Source of the DNA: Rugalucina vietnamica | Taxonomy: Eukaryota > Mollusca > Bivalvia > Lucinida > Lucinidae | Assembly: GCA_964017185.1 (NCBI GenBank) | Contig: OZ024874.1 | Span: forward strand, 54,030,856 to 54,094,855 | Direction of reading: 5' to 3' | Length of the DNA: 64,000 nucleotides | Shown: positions 11,121 through 24,546 of the stretch, piece by piece | Numbering within the stretch: position 1 is the stretch's first letter | How the letters are laid out: each line of letters starts with the position of its first letter | Program-made: the position numbers and the translations under genes | The notes under the pieces: generated by a model | The model's input: the letters and a program-made list of their open reading frames with translations, nothing else | The model's database searches: none | What the model was told of the DNA's origin: nothing

Positions 11121-11914
11121 TCTACTTTCATAGTGCTTAAGTAAGATTGCCTGAAGAAATATTCCGAAAGCATATTACGACTTCATCATTCATTGATTTA
11201 GAAAGGAAGCATGTCGTAGCAAAGAACAAATGACAGTTTTGTCTCGGCCTATCAGATTTTGAAAAAAATTGGAAATATAATAATGCATTGTTTTAATTAT
11301 AAGCCATGTCTCTTGATGCTGAATTTTGCACACTACACGCTATGTTAGAAAAAATTGACCCTTGTCGAAGAAGAGTATGTTAAAACGATTTGTTACAAAC
11401 AAAAAGTGGTGACCTGACATCAAACACTGACATTTCTGGAAGGAACGAAAATAGCAAAATTTAAATGTTAAACATTTTTAAAAGAAGTTTGACTTAAAGA
11501 TGCCTAATGCCTACATGTCAAATGACATGATGATAATTTTATACCACATTATTATTCTATCTATCACCTAAAGGTTATAAAAATGTTTAATTGAAAATAC
11601 TGAAAGTGAGTACGTTTTGAACAAGAATTTTTAAAAGTGTCGCAAATAACCTTTTCAAACTAGTGACCTTATCTTTTGTCGTTTAGTATCTAACTAACTA
11701 CCGATTTTGAATTTGTAAAAGTCCTGATTGTTTCAACCGTAACCATGACATCGAATAGGGACAATTGTGTCGAAATATTTATTCACTGTGGTTAGTTATA
11801 ATCAGTTATTTTTACCTTCTGTTTAACGAATAATTATGCCAAACGTTTGGCGAAGGGTATATTAAACTAGTTAGAAAACAAAAAATAAAAACAAAATAAT
11901 AGTTGACGTGTGTA
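11121..11914. other. no gene seen
   Basis: AT-rich spacer between two PLE pieces. No exon-like or repeat signal was recognised. Confidence 0.5.
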
Positions 11915-12620
11915 TAGAACTACACGGTGATAACTATGCTTCCTTCCTATTTCTTTCTAAATTGCCCGCCGGTGGGTCGGGCAACTTATATTGTGATGGC
12001 CTCTCCCCGACTTAAAGCTTTTAATTTTAGTTGGTTTGGGCCGGAGGTTTTTGTCTGTTTCTTGGCCCGCTGGGGTTCAACTGATGTTTTTCGTTTGCTC
12101 CAGCTTTTCAGTGATGCTGTTTGGCACTCAGGGATCTTTAGCCACTGGGCATTGTATTGTATATGTGAGTCCTCCTTTTTATTCATAAAGGTGTTTATTA
12201 AGATTTTTTGTTTGTCCTTAATGATTCATTGACTAGTTAGATTCACCTCGAGGACCGAACGATTTACTAAAAGTTATGAACCACTGCAGAAGTTAAGTTT
12301 GAGGTTAAGGCAATGTAAAACCGGTTTAAGCCCGCCAGCATTTTTATATTACTGATCGTTCTAAGACTACACTCCTGTTGTGGTTGTAATTGTTTAACGT
12401 TTCGGTGTTTAATGTTTGTGCAGTTTGCTGCCTATGCACGTTTTCATATATTTAATTAAGTTCGGATAATAACGGAGTGGCCGCCTCTTAGGAAATAGCT
12501 GATAACCTGACTAACCAAATGTTTTGATCCACTGCAGAAACTGGGATTACGGTTTTGGTCCTGTGAATGCGATTTAAGACCCCTCTTAATTTATGCTATT
12601 AATTGCTCCTTCTGGTTATG
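11915..12620 (+). repeat. PLE 3' UTR fragment with internal re-duplication
   Basis: It matches the PLE from the RT stop region (TTGCCCGCCGGTGGGTCGGG) through GATTCACCTCGAGGACCG, GCCCGCCAGCATTT and GTGGCCGCCTCTTAGG. The CCACTGCAGAAACTGGGATT block then recurs near 12535, and the terminal hairpin is missing. It is diverged and old. Confidence 0.7.
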
Positions 12621-14015
12621 GTAAAATGAAAATTTTAGTGACTTATGTCTTTGAAAATCAGTTTGCAGTCTCCAAAACTTGATTAAATCTTAATTTTGCA
12701 CCATTGTTGTGTACAATTAATTTTGATTTCAAAAGCTATATAGATAAGGCAAATATAATTGATGTTTGGAAAGTGGGTGGGGTAACATGGTCTTGCTTTT
12801 TTCCAATACATAAACCATATTTTGTAAACAGGTTTCCCTATATGTTTACACAATGATTAATACTTGTATTTTAATTGTAATTTTTGTTCAAAATAGCTTG
12901 TATGTGCATTTCAAATAATGTAAGTGCGGCTACTACCATAATACCCCTTAATGCTAAAGTCAGAAAGTTTAAATTTGGACATTTGTCAATGGGTGGGAGA
13001 GTTTGATATTGTATTTCTCTTATCAAACTAGTTATTTAAATGTTCTAGACCTGCAGTTCTCTAAAATATACGAAGGAGATGTATTTCAATCAAGTTTATT
13101 AACTGTTTTTCATTTGTTTTAATGTACATGCCTTTTGATGGTGAAACATGCCTATTTTAGTGTAATTTGACCTTGAAAGTCAGGTCAAGGTCACAAAAAT
13201 TTAACTACCTCCTGCCCTTGTGATAGTGATGTAACCATCCAAACTAAGTTAATACAGCTATAAGTAAAACGCAAATAGAACCATTTTTGAGAAAGTGGGT
13301 GGGGTAACGTGGTATCGTTTTTTACAAAAACAGCTAATTTTGTAGTTCCCTACAGGGTTACAAATGCTTTTAATGCTATTCATTTAGGTCAAAAGGTCTT
13401 AAAGATGCATTCAAAATAATTTGCTGATTGGCTGTGATATTAATAACCATGTTAAGAAGCAGTTATTCAAAAAATCCTTATTTTTACATTTTTGTGGGTA
13501 CGGGTATATATTCGATTCTAACTCTTAAACTCGATGGTGAATGATATTCTTATTCTCTGAATATTTGTCTAATGTTACGATTATTCTGTTGGAAAAGTTT
13601 TAAAAAAAATCTGATTTTTTAAACTGTGTTTAAATTTTGCCTTTATGCTGTGCGTGTCTTGAAACGTTATGTTGTTGATAGGTAATCTTTGGTTGAATAA
13701 ATAGGATAATTACAAATAGTTATTCTGTCACTGGATAAAAAAAGTTGTTGCTTCATTTTGTTATTCCTAGTAGATGCCTCAGAGATGTACAACATAAAAA
13801 TGGTTCATGTGATATTTTATCTCATTTTTCATATTACCTCTACATTGGAGAAAAAGGCTTATAACACATAGTACATGTCACACGTTTAGACGGCTATAGC
13901 TCTTAAACGAATGTGGTGAGGTACCATTTTTGGGGGGTTAAATTACTTATTTTCGGCTCAAAAGTCGACACACTACCAGGGATGACCTTAATTGAATGTT
14001 ACTTATTATTCTCAC
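12621..14015. repeat. old diverged repeats, no gene
   Basis: GAAAGTGGGTGGGGTAAC occurs near 12770 and again near 13295, with related surroundings (TTTTTTCCAATACA/TTTTTTACAAAAAC), suggesting two diverged units of about 530 bp. No coding signal until exon 11 of the host gene. Confidence 0.5.
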
Positions 14016-14153
14016 CACAGTCGAACAGATGTTCCATCGAACTACAACCAAGAATGTGACCGTATTCATCAGTGTTGTATAGACATTTGAATTCCGATGG
14101 TGCGCTGTAGCCTCTACGACAGGGTATCCTTGATTGTGTAGTATTTGTTATAC
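14016..14153 (-). CDS. exon 11: four-cysteine LDLa-like module
   Basis: 138 nt, phase 1-1, acceptor TTTATGACAG and donor GTGAGA. After a Thr-rich linker it reads PCRRGYSAPSEFKC, LYNTDEYGHILGC and SSMEHLFDC. The first half follows LDLa spacing (C..GY..FKC), but the calcium-box cysteines and acidic residues are absent. I recall this C-FKC-GC-LxxC block just before the LDLa repeats of GRL101-like receptors; that is memory, not a search. Confidence 0.75.
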
Positions 14154-14807
14154 CTGTCATAAAGGATAACATTAAAGATATATGCCTAGATTAAATGTAA
14201 ACGGCTTTAATCAAGGAGAAAAAATCGCATAATTGCGCACGTAAAATTTACTTAGATCAATATGAATTATTAACAATAAGTTAATACTATTTACATATGT
14301 TTTGGGAAATTGTGTGCAGGTCTGATCTGATCCTAAAGAATCGCTCACAACTGTACTCGTATGGGATTTAATTTTGTGAAATGCGTTCCAGATGGGTTGA
14401 GAACATTTGTTTCTTTACAATCTTTTAATGGAAAGAAACAGACATGTTGGTATAAAATGTTAGATATTTAGACATGCACTGTAATACCCGACCTTTTTTC
14501 AAACTTGTCTGCACAGAGGGTCTCACAATGGCAATTCAGAAAAAATGCATAGTACGAGTAACAGTCATATTTAACGAATGGACGCTAGTGTCAGACTCAG
14601 CGAATTTCTTTGGGGTGTTACTAACAGTGACTTTATTAGGCCCCTGCAATTACGCACGGTAAACTGTAAATCATCGCCGGTGTTCAACGTAAAAAAAATT
14701 GAATTTTATCCGGTGATCATTCTGAGCGTTTCCTGTAAATAGTTGTTGGGAAATTTACTGAGGTGAAAGGTACGATATTTTTGTTTTATCAAAGACTAAT
14801 TATAACA
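14154..14807. other. intronic DNA, no gene seen
   Basis: Intron between host exons 10 and 11. Short open frames only. Confidence 0.5.
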
Positions 14808-17125
14808 AGTAGCCCAAGGGCAACGATCGCTTACCTGAGAGTCAACAAGTACAGTCACTGGACAAAGTAGTTGGGGTTTTTACCATATATGGGTATGGTG
14901 GCTATCTTGTTTATGTGACATTGAAACCCTACTTACATCAGCAGAAAAGCTCTTGTCTGGATCGTGTATCCTCTTGTTTGCCATTTTGGTTCACTTTAAA
15001 AAATCATCATACAAGGTCAGGGTCCTATAATGACCCCCTGGGTGGGGCCATATTTGACCACAGGGGCATGATTGGCAGGATTTATGTAGAGCTCCACATG
15101 ACATTGTTGCATATCAAATATACAAGCTTTTTGTCATAGAGTTGCAGAGAAGAAATTTTTTTCATGTATTTCCATTATAAGTCTATGGTAGATAATGACA
15201 TGCCTGGGGCGTGGCTTGTATGCACCCCAGGGGCACTGTTGGCAGGATTTATAAAGTGGAGTACTATACATTGCTCCACACAAAATATGAAAGCTCTGGC
15301 CCATGCGATTTCGGAGAAGAAGATTTTTGTATGTTTTTTTTTTTCATTGTAAGTCTATGGGAGCTATTGACCCCAAAGAGTGGTGCCATTTTTGACCCCA
15401 GGGGCATGATTCGGAGGATTTATGTAAAGCGCCAAAATAACAATGTAAAACATACCAAATAAAGAAGCTTTGGCTCTTGTAGTTCAGAGAAGAAAATATT
15501 TACATGTATTTCCCATTATAAAACTATGGCAAATGATGACGCCCCCTGTATGAATCCCAGGGGTACGTTTGGCGGGATTCATAAAGAGGACCACTATACA
15601 TAGCTACACACAAAATATGAAAACTCTGGGTCTTGTGTTTTCGGAGAAGATTTTTTTATGTTTTTTTTTAAGTCTATGGGATTTAATGACCCCCGGGACG
15701 GGGCCATTTGTGACTCTAGGGGCATGGTTAGCAGGATTTATAAAGAGGTTCAGTACTCATTGCTACATGCAAAATATGAAAGCTCTGGGCCTTGTGGTTT
15801 CGGAGAAGAAGATTTTCCCATGACGTCCCCGGGACAAGGCCAGTATGGACCCCAGGGGCACCGTTGGCAGGATTCATAAAGAGGACCACTATCCATTGCT
15901 ACACAAAAATATGAAAGCTCTGTACCTTGTGGTTTCGAAGGAGAAGATTTTTTTCTATGTTTTTCATATTGTAAGTCTATGGGAGATAATGACCCCCGGG
16001 GCGGGGCCATTTTTGACCCCAAGGGTATGGTTGGCAGGATTTATAAAGAGGAACACTACACATTGCTACATACAAAATATGAAAGCTCTGGGTCTTGTGG
16101 TTTCGGAGGAGAAGATTTGTATTTATGTTTTTCTCATTGTAAGTCTATGGGAGCTAATGACCCCCAGCGGCGGAGCCATTTTTGACCCAGGGTCATGGTT
16201 GGCAGGATTTATAAAGAGGACCACTACACATTGCTACAAACAAAATATGAAAGCTCTGGGTCTTGTGGTTTCGAAGAAGAAGATTTGTTTGTGTTTTTCT
16301 CAATACGCCCCCGGGGTGGGGCCTGCATGGACTCCAGGGGCACGGTTGGCATGATTTATAAAGAGGACCACTATATATTGCTACAAACAAAATATGAAAG
16401 CTCTGGGCCATGTGGTTTCGGGGAAGAATATTTTCCCATTGTAAGTCTATGGGAGATAATGACGCTCGGGGCCGGGTCAATTTTGACCCGAGGGGCACGG
16501 TTGGCAGGATTTATAAAGACGACCACTGTACATTGCTACACACATAATAAGAAAGCTCTGTGCCTTGTGTTTTCAGAGAATAAGAATTTGTTTATGTTTT
16601 ACTCATTATAAGTCTATGAGAGCTAATGATTCCCAGGGGCGGAGCCATTTTTGATACCAGGTGCATGGTTGGCAGGATTTATAAAGAGGACCATTACACA
16701 TTGCTTCATACAAAATATGAAAGCTCTGGGTCTTGTGTTTTCGGAGAAGAAGATTTTTTTTATGTTTTTTCTCATGACGCCCCGGGGCGGGGCCTGTATG
16801 AACTCCTGGGGCACATTTGGCAGGATTTATAAAGAGGACCACTTTAAATTGCTACCTACAAAATACGAAAGCTCTGGGCCATGTGGTTTCGGGAAAGAAG
16901 ATCTTTTTATGTCTTTCCAATTGTAAGTCTATGGGAGCTATCTGTTGCCATGGAAACCCGAGTTCTGATCCGACCTGACCCAAAACTTATCACAACATTT
17001 CCCCCTCCGTAATGATGCTTTAGATAAAATTTTATTACAATTGGTCTTGACGTCTTAGAGATATTCAAATTAGAAAATGTGAACGAACGGACGGACGCAC
17101 GCACGCACGGACGGACGCCAGCTCG
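14808..17125 (+). repeat. tandem array of ~165-bp units, CCCCGGGG family
   Basis: About a dozen units share GTAAGTCTATGGGAG, GACCCCCGGGGCGGGGCC, GGTTGGCAGGATTTATAAAG, ATATGAAAGCTCTGGG and GGTTTCGGAGAAGAAGAT. The array ends with GACGGACGCACGCACG-type repeats. A related array is at 22655-24480. Open frames across it are by-products. Confidence 0.85.
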
Positions 17126-17460
17126 ACTATTATACTATAAGCTCTTCAAAAATTGAAGAATGTCAGGCTATCAGTTTTTGTCTTTGATTGACTACCCGAA
17201 GTGGTGGCTGAAACAAATCCTTTCACTGCAATTGCTTGTGCTCTGTTTGATCGGTGGTGAAAACGACAAACACAGGCTAAATGCCCAAATTGTGCCGTTG
17301 CAAGCGTTTAGTAGGAAATGGTCGTTGAATTTAATTACAACAACACTAAATTTGGTTTTAAAACATACTTTTAACCAGAGGACCAATGGTCCTGTAAACG
17401 CTTAGCTGATATACCAATGAATTTGTTTGACTATTATGTCCATATACATGTATGTATATA
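17126..17460. other. spacer between arrays
   Basis: It contains GAGGACCAATGGTCCTGTAAA near 17378 (split GAGGACCAATGG, TCCTGTAAA), which is also the opening motif of the array at 22636. No gene seen. Confidence 0.5.
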
Positions 17461-19100
17461 GCCCCAGAGGAGGGTCAGAATAACCCATTGGGTAAATTTC
17501 TTTTACTTTTTAAAGTTCCGGAGAAGAAGATTTTGAAGGGTTTTACCTTGTATTGGCATGGTGGCCATCTTGGTTGCCATCTTGGCCATGTGACCTGAAT
17601 CATTTATATACACGTTGGTTCCCAATTCGTACAAATGCTTCATGTAAAATTTGGCTTTGATTGGCCAAAGTGTTTCAGAGAAGATCTTTGAATATTTTTG
17701 TAACATACAGGTATTTTCCCCCTGGTGGGAAAAGGCCAATCCCTGGAGTCCAAATGGTTTCAGAATCATAAATATTCAGTCCATTTGTCCATTTCATGCT
17801 AGTTTTCACCTTCAAATGACATTCTAACAGTTTTCCCCATTCAAATACATAGGCGACCTATGTTGACCTTGCCGTAAAATACTTCAAGGTCATACCAGGG
17901 TCATAACTTATAAACACATTGAAGTACTCTGGTCAATTATGCTACATGCTAAGCTTCTTTAAAATCGATCCACCAGTTCCGGAGAAGATTTTTGAAGGGT
18001 TTTTACCATATATGGGCATGGTGGCCATCTTGGTAATGTGACATAGATTATTCATAAATAAATTGGTACCCCCTTCCTGTAGATGCTTCATATAAAATTT
18101 GGCTTTGATTTGCCAAGCGGTTTCAGAGAAGAAGATCTTTGATAATTTTTGTAATAAATATGTAAATTGTCCCAGGGTGGGGGAAGACTAACCCCTGTGG
18201 TACAAATGGTTTCAGAGTCTAAAATCTTTAGTCCATTTTCCCATTTCCTGCAACGTATGTCCTTCAAATGACATTTTTACAGTTTTCTCCATTCAAATGC
18301 ATGGGTGACCTATGTTGACCTTGCCGTAAAATAGGTCAAGGTTATCAGAAGGTCATGATTTATTAACACATTATAGTACTTTAATCCCCGATGCTCATGC
18401 TAAGTTTCGTTGAAATCGATCTAGTGGTTCCGGAGAAGACTTTTGAAGGGTTTCTACCATATATGGGCATGGCGGCCATCTTGGTCATGTGACCTGGATT
18501 ATTTATTTATTCATTGGTTCCCCCTTCCTATAGATGCTTCATGTAATATTTGGTTTTGATTGGGCAAGGGACTTCAGAGAAGATCTTTGATTATTTTTGT
18601 AATAAACATGTAAATTGCCCAAGGGTGGGGGAAGACTGACCCCTGGGGTACAATTTTTTCAGAATCATAAATCTTCAGTCCATTTGCCCATTTTCTGCAA
18701 GTTATTCCCTTCAAATGACATTTTAACGGTTTTCCCCCATTCAAATGCATGGTTGGCCTATGTTGACCTTGTCGTTAAATAGGTCAAGGTCATAAGGGGG
18801 TCATGAATAATAAACCCATTGTAGTACTTTAATCCCTTATGCTTCATGTCAAATTTCGTTGAAATCGATCTAGTGGTTCGAGAGAAGAAGATTTTGAAGG
18901 TTTTTTTTATCATATAGTGGCATGGCGGCCATGTGCCCTGGATAATTTATAAACGCATTGGTTCCCCCTTCCAACAGATGCTTCATGTAAAATTTGGTTT
19001 TGATTGGCAAAGGGGTTTCAGAGAAGTAGAACTTTGAAAATGGTGGACGACGGACCTACGACGGACGGACGGACGACGGACGGACCTTGTGAGCCTAACG
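17461..19100 (+). repeat. tandem array of ~457-bp units
   Basis: Units share GTTCCGGAGAAGA, GGCATGGTGGCCATCTTGG, TTCAAATGACATT and CTATGTTGACCTTGCCG, at about 17515, 17970, 18430 and 18880. The array ends in ACGGACGGACGG repeats. No coding content. Confidence 0.85.
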
Positions 19101-19550
19101 GACCAGATTCGGTAAAAATATCTAAGCTTTCTTTTTACAACGTTTTGATCGATTTTGCGGTAGTCGTATTGATTAACGGGGATTACAATTTAAATTTTGA
19201 TCATGAGAATCCAGCCAAGCCACAAAAAATCAACTTAACTGTCATTTTCGTTTGCAGTCAGGACAAAATAAATGGAAACTCATTCTGAACACAGACACTT
19301 TCAAATGAACATTATGGAAACATCTCGATGAACTCTCGGTAATCTCAGTAATTTGATATGAAATCACAATTATTGAGTTGAAGACTAATATTGGTGACAA
19401 TAAGTAACATCATGCTGGCATCCACGATGAAAATTTACATTGTGATCCCCATTAATCAATAAGACTACCACAGCATCAAGTTGACTTCCGGTAGAAAATC
19501 CTTCTCAGCGTTGAAAGGAAAGCTTGGGTATGTTTAAGATTATGTCTGAA

Positions 19551-19832
19551 AAGTAAACTGTGGTGGTTCTTTTTGTTTTATGTCTTGGTGTTTAATTTTT
19601 TTTGTGCCGTTGGCGCCTTATGTATGTTTTCATATTTTTAATTAAGTTAAGGTAACTCAGTGGCCACCTATTGGAAAAATAGCTGCTCATTCGGCTTACG
19701 ATATGTTTCATGGTATAAGTGCCTGATTGTTGGTTTGGTTTTTTTCCACCTCGGTTTTTGGAGTGGGAATCTCTTTCTGATTGCGCCTTAAGTTTTCCTG
19801 ATCTTTGCCTACTTGTACCTTTTTAGTTTTGA
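19551..19832 (+). repeat. PLE 3'-terminal fragment
   Basis: It runs from GTGGTGGTTCTTTTTGTTTT through TTGGCGCCTTATGTATG to the hairpin CCACCTCGGTTTTTGGAGTGG and CCTACTTGTACCTTTTTA, split here into short blocks. Orientation is plus. Confidence 0.75.
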
Positions 19833-20201
19833 TGTACTTACTTCAACGAACATTGATTACTTAAAGATTGCAACGGACCAAACGGCATTCTAACCTGCGT
19901 TTGCCCCGATTCTTCTTTCGTTTTCACAATCGATCAAACAGAACAGAAGCGATTGCAGTGCAACGATTTACTTTTTTCAACTATCACTTCGGGTAAACAT
20001 TCAACGAAACCCCTACCCCCCCAGAAAAAAAAAAAAAAAAAAAAAAAAAAAAAGCAAAAAAAAAAAACGATAGCCTGATATTCTTTGATTTTTATTGTAA
20101 GATTTGATTAAAAGATATACATGTATTATATCATCTTAATAAATCTCGTAGTTTTCCGGGCGTTACAATGGGATTTTTGCATACAGAAAGAAGATTCATA
20201 C
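19833..20201. other. intronic spacer with poly(A)
   Basis: An A run of about 30 lies at 20024-20053, followed by AT-rich sequence. The TGA that would end the run-on frame of exon 10 is near 20131. Confidence 0.55.
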
Positions 20202-20386
20202 TTGCGCCACATGTGATCGGGAAATAAACTATCTTGGTTATATTGAGTGATTTGTACGAATGATGCTTCTCGTCAGATGTTATATCGACGAGCACATATG
20301 TTGCTGGAACGGCTGTATCAAACTCTACTCTGTGGTGAATTGTATCTTGTGTGATTTCATCTCCCTTGCAATCGAGTTCAAACAAG
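20202..20386 (-). CDS. exon 10: end of beta-rich region
   Basis: 185 nt, phase 2 to phase 1, acceptor CTTTTTACAG; the donor chosen is CAA|GTATGA. It encodes FELDCKGDEITQD, PATYVLVDITSDEK, and SLNITKIVYFPITCG, the last two resembling the closing strands of galactose-binding-like jelly-rolls. The open frame runs on to a TGA near 20131, so an alternative reading is a terminal exon. The donor is preferred because it gives the right phase for exon 11. Confidence 0.7.
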
Positions 20387-21178
20387 CTGTAAAAAGATTA
20401 GGGGTTAATACACGCTAAACGCGCGCAAGATCTGTATTGGAAATTCAAGTCTATTTATATACTTTATCATATGAAGAATAAAATGGAGGACCAATAGTTA
20501 GGTGAGCTAAATATACTATATACATTTGTTTTTGTATGTATGTTGTTTAGCAACGCGTCAATTCTGGTGGATCATTTGCGTCTTACCTGGTAAAATGCAT
20601 AATTAAATTAAACAATATCGTCGATTATTGTAAAAAATGTATGAGCGCGGATCTGGTAAAAGGTGTCTTCGGACATTCAAGTACATTTTGCCCTATTAAA
20701 AATTAAAAACCATCTAAGTTTGAAATATTTGACATATTCTGATATATATTTCATACAGCTTTAATATTGTAACACAATCCAAGACACATACTTTTCTTAA
20801 TGGTCAAACGTTGCCATGGCAACCATTGCGCCATAAGGACTGCCCTCATTTTAAAAACCAAGTGCGCCCTTTGTACTGTATTGCATGTTTTATCAAACAG
20901 TTTGTGAATTCGTGCCTATTGCATAGTCTGTGCAGAAGTAGAGATGTTAAACTTCAAGAAACACGCATAATTTCGAGAATTTAAGTCTTACATTCTTTTA
21001 ATTACAGTCATTTAAAAACGTTTTTGTCATCAACGTCCAAACGTCATCAACAGTTTTATGACGCCATGTTTAGATTTCATCAACTGCACACCTTTCAAAG
21101 TTCATATCTTTGCTATTTGTAAAGATAATTTCTTCAAATTTTCAGGAAATACTTAGAGAAAATTGCTCGTTCATATGT
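20387..21178. other. intronic DNA, no gene seen
   Basis: AT-rich intron between exons 9 and 10, without a recognised element. Confidence 0.5.
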
Positions 21179-24100
21179 TAAGCCTACGTTACATTTACCC
21201 AGATCATCGTACGTTTTTTTTTTTGGTCTGCGATTTTCCCTACGATTTTTAGACATCGTAGGTGATAGTGGGCTACGACCATTGCGATTACAATTCGTAC
21301 GGGCATCGTACGATTACTTGATCTGCCTTTTGTCGACGTTCTGATACAAAAATGCATAGCGATCGTACGGTAGTTCTCCGCAGATTTTAAGTGGATATCG
21401 TACAAAGCCCGTGCGATGTCCGCACGGAGTCCCTATACATTCTGATACAAAACGCTAGGCGGTCGTACGGTAGTCGAAGGGTCTCCGCAGACTTTAAGTG
21501 GACATCGTACGGAGTCCTTTGGACTTCTGACTGATGCCTTGGTTACATTTGGCCTACGATTTGCGATGATCGTACGATGCCATTTTTTTCATTTTCTTGC
21601 TGTCTCCGCAGGGTGATCCTACGATGTCCCTACGATCCTACGATATCCTTAGGCTCTACGATTTTGAAATAGTCTGCACTATTACAAATTTTAAAAATCG
21701 TAAGACCGTAGCCCGTAGACACGCCGTACGTCATCATTTGGGCGCCGTACGGAGACCCTGCGATGATCGTGCGGTCACCTCACGATTTTGGTATAATAGT
21801 TTGGGGACAAAAATTGTACAGCAATCGTAGGGAGTCCGCAAAGGGACATGCTTAGTAGGTTACATTTGCCACGGTCTGCGATTTTCCCTACGATATTTTA
21901 GACATCGTAGGTGATAATGGGCTAAGACGTAGGTGTTTACAATTCATGCAGGCATCGTACGATTTCTTGTTCAGGCTTCTTTCGATGTTCCTAGTCAGAA
22001 CCGTACGGAGATCGTAGGGAAATCGTAGTGTCTCCGCACATTTTAAGTGGAAATCGTTAGGAACCCGTACGATGTCCGTGAGGAGTCCCTACGATTTCTG
22101 ACTGAGCCCTTGCGGTCTCCCTACAATAGCCGTGCGATGTAAGATGTCCGTCCGTCTTAAACGTGTACAACTTCACAGTACACCATGGCTCCCCCGAAAG
22201 GAAAAGGCAAGCGGTCCTATTGAAATCTATCCCATCATAAATGCACAGCAATCACATGGCGGCCGCACGATAAACGTGCGGACGCCGTGGTGTGTCCGTA
22301 TTATGACCGCACGATATCCGTACGATATTCATAACTTTGCGATATAGCCGTACGGATGCCGTACGATCATCCTAAAGGTCTACGATTACCTTACGATTTT
22401 ATTCCCAGAATTATCATAAAAACCGTGGGGTGACCGCACGATCACTGCAGGGTTTCCGTACGGCGCCCGTACGATGTAACCTACGACATGTCTACGAGCT
22501 ACGGTCTTACGATTTTTAAATATTTGTCAAAGTACAGACTACTACAAAATCGTACAGGCTACGAAGATCGTAAGAAGCCGTAGAATCGTAGGGACATCGT
22601 AGGATCACCCTACGGAGACCGCGAGAAAATGCAACTAGAGGACCATTGGTCCTGTAGCTCACCTGAGAGATTATCACATTGTAAGCTCATGAGATTTAAA
22701 TTAATTGAGAATCGACCAATGAAATTCTATGCATGGACACTATTGACCCCCGGGACATGGCCAAATTTGACCCAGGGGCATGACTGGCACAATGTATAAT
22801 GGGGACTACCAAACATTGCTACATGCAAAATATAGAAGCTCTGGGCCTTTTGGTTTCACAGAAGAAGATTTTTGTTAGTTTTTCCCATTGTAGGTCTATG
22901 GAGACTATCTACCCCCGGGGCGTGGCCAAATTTGACCCCAGGGGCATGGCTGGCACAATTTATGTAGAGGACCATTAGTCATTGCCACATACAAAATATC
23001 AAAGCTGTGTGCCCTGTGGTTTCAGAGAAGAAGATTTTTTAATTTTTCTTCCCATAGTAAGTCTATGGAGACTATCAACCTCCGGGGCCAGGCCAAATTT
23101 GACCCCAGGGGCATGAATGGCACAATTTATGTAGAGGACCATTAGCCATTGCTACATACCAAATATCAAAGCTGTGGGCCTAGTGGTTTCAGAGAAGAAG
23201 ATTTTTTAATTTTTTTCCCATAGTAAGTCTATGGAGACTATCAACCCCCGGGGCGTGGCCAAATTTGACCCCAGGGGCATGAATGGCACAATTTATGTAG
23301 AGGACCATTAGCTATTGCTACATACCAAATATCAAAGCTGTGGGCCTAGTGGTTTCAGAGAAGAATATTTTTTTTAGTTTTTCCTATTGTAGGTCTATGG
23401 AGACTATCGACCCCCGGGGCGTAGCCAAATTTGACCCCGGGGACATTATTGGCACAATTTATGTAGAGGACCATTAGCCATTGCCACATACAAAATATCA
23501 AAGCTGTGGGCCCTGTGGTTTCAGAGAAGAAGATTTTTTAATTTTTTTCCCATAGTAAGTCTATGGAGACTATCAACCCCCGGGGCGTGGCCAAATTTGA
23601 CCCCAGGGGCATGAATGGCACAATTTATGTAGAGGACCATTAGCCATTGCTACATACCAAATATCAAAGCTGTTGGCCTAGTGGTTTCAGAGAAGAAGAT
23701 TTTTTTTTTGTTTTTTTCCTATTGTAGGTCTATGGAGACTATCGACCCCCGGGGCGTGGCCAAATTTGACCCCGGGGGCATGAATGGCACAATTTATGTA
23801 GAGCACCATTAGCCATTGCTACATACCAAATATCAAAGCTGTGGGCCTAGTGGTTTCAGAGAAGAAGATTTTTTTTAGTTTTTCCAATTGTAAGTCTATG
23901 AAGACTATCCACCCCCGGGGCGTGGCCAAATTTGACCCCAGGGGCATGGCTGGCACAATTTATGTAGAGGACCATTAGCCATTGCCACATACCAAATATC
24001 AAAGCTGTGGGCCCTGTGGTTTCAGAGAAGAAGATTTTTTATTTTTTTTCCCATAGTAAGTCTATGGAGACTATCGACCCCCCGGGGCGTGGCCAAATTT

Positions 24101-24539
24101 GACCCCAGTGGCATGAATGGCATAATTTATGTAGAGAACCATTAGCCATTGCTACATACCAAATATCAAAGCTGTGGGCCTAGTGGTTTCAGAGAAGAAG
24201 ATTGTTTTAGTTTTTTCCCATTGTAAGTCTATGTGACCTATCTGTTGCCATGGAAACCACAATTTTGATACAATCTGCTCCAAAACCTAATGCCATCAAT
24301 CCCCCAACCCAATTATGGTTCACATTAAATTTGATCAAGATCGGCCTACTAGCTTCAGAAATATTCTTCTTTGAAATTGTGGACGGACGACGGACGACGA
24401 CGACGACGACGACGACGACGGACGACGGATGCCTGCCTATCCTATAAGCTCACCTGTGAGCCTTCGGCTCAGGTGAGCTAAAAATAGGCATCGTACGATC
24501 ATCACAAGCTAATGGTAGGCCAAATGTAACCTAGGCTTA
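21179..24539. mobile_element. CGTACG-rich inverted-repeat element
   Basis: Left end TAAGCCTACGTTACATTT mirrors the right end AAATGTAACCTAGGCTTA. The 1.45 kb left part is packed with CGTACGAT, CGTAGG and GTCCGTACG-type words in both orientations. A second element (22655-24480) is nested near its right end. No transposase frame. Confidence 0.75.
22655..24480 (+). mobile_element. minisatellite element with AGCTCACCTGAG ends
   Basis: It starts TAGCTCACCTGAG and ends CTCAGGTGAGCTA. Inside are about nine ~167-bp units (GTAAGTCTATGGAGACTATC, GACCCCCGGGGCGTGGCC, TGGCACAATTTATGTAGAGG), then a GACGAC microsatellite. The units are related to the 14808-17125 array. Confidence 0.8.
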
Positions 24540-24546
24540 CCTAGGT

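Noticed and set aside
15211-16926. Overlapping open frames with recurring IKR/HCY/MKALGLV-like peptides
   Set aside because: They follow the ~165-bp tandem unit and occur in several frames on both strands, so they are repeat artefacts.
20131-20201. Exon 10 as the last exon ending at TGA
   Set aside because: Possible, but the GTATGA donor gives the right phase for exon 11, whose cysteine pattern fits the same protein; kept only as an alternative.
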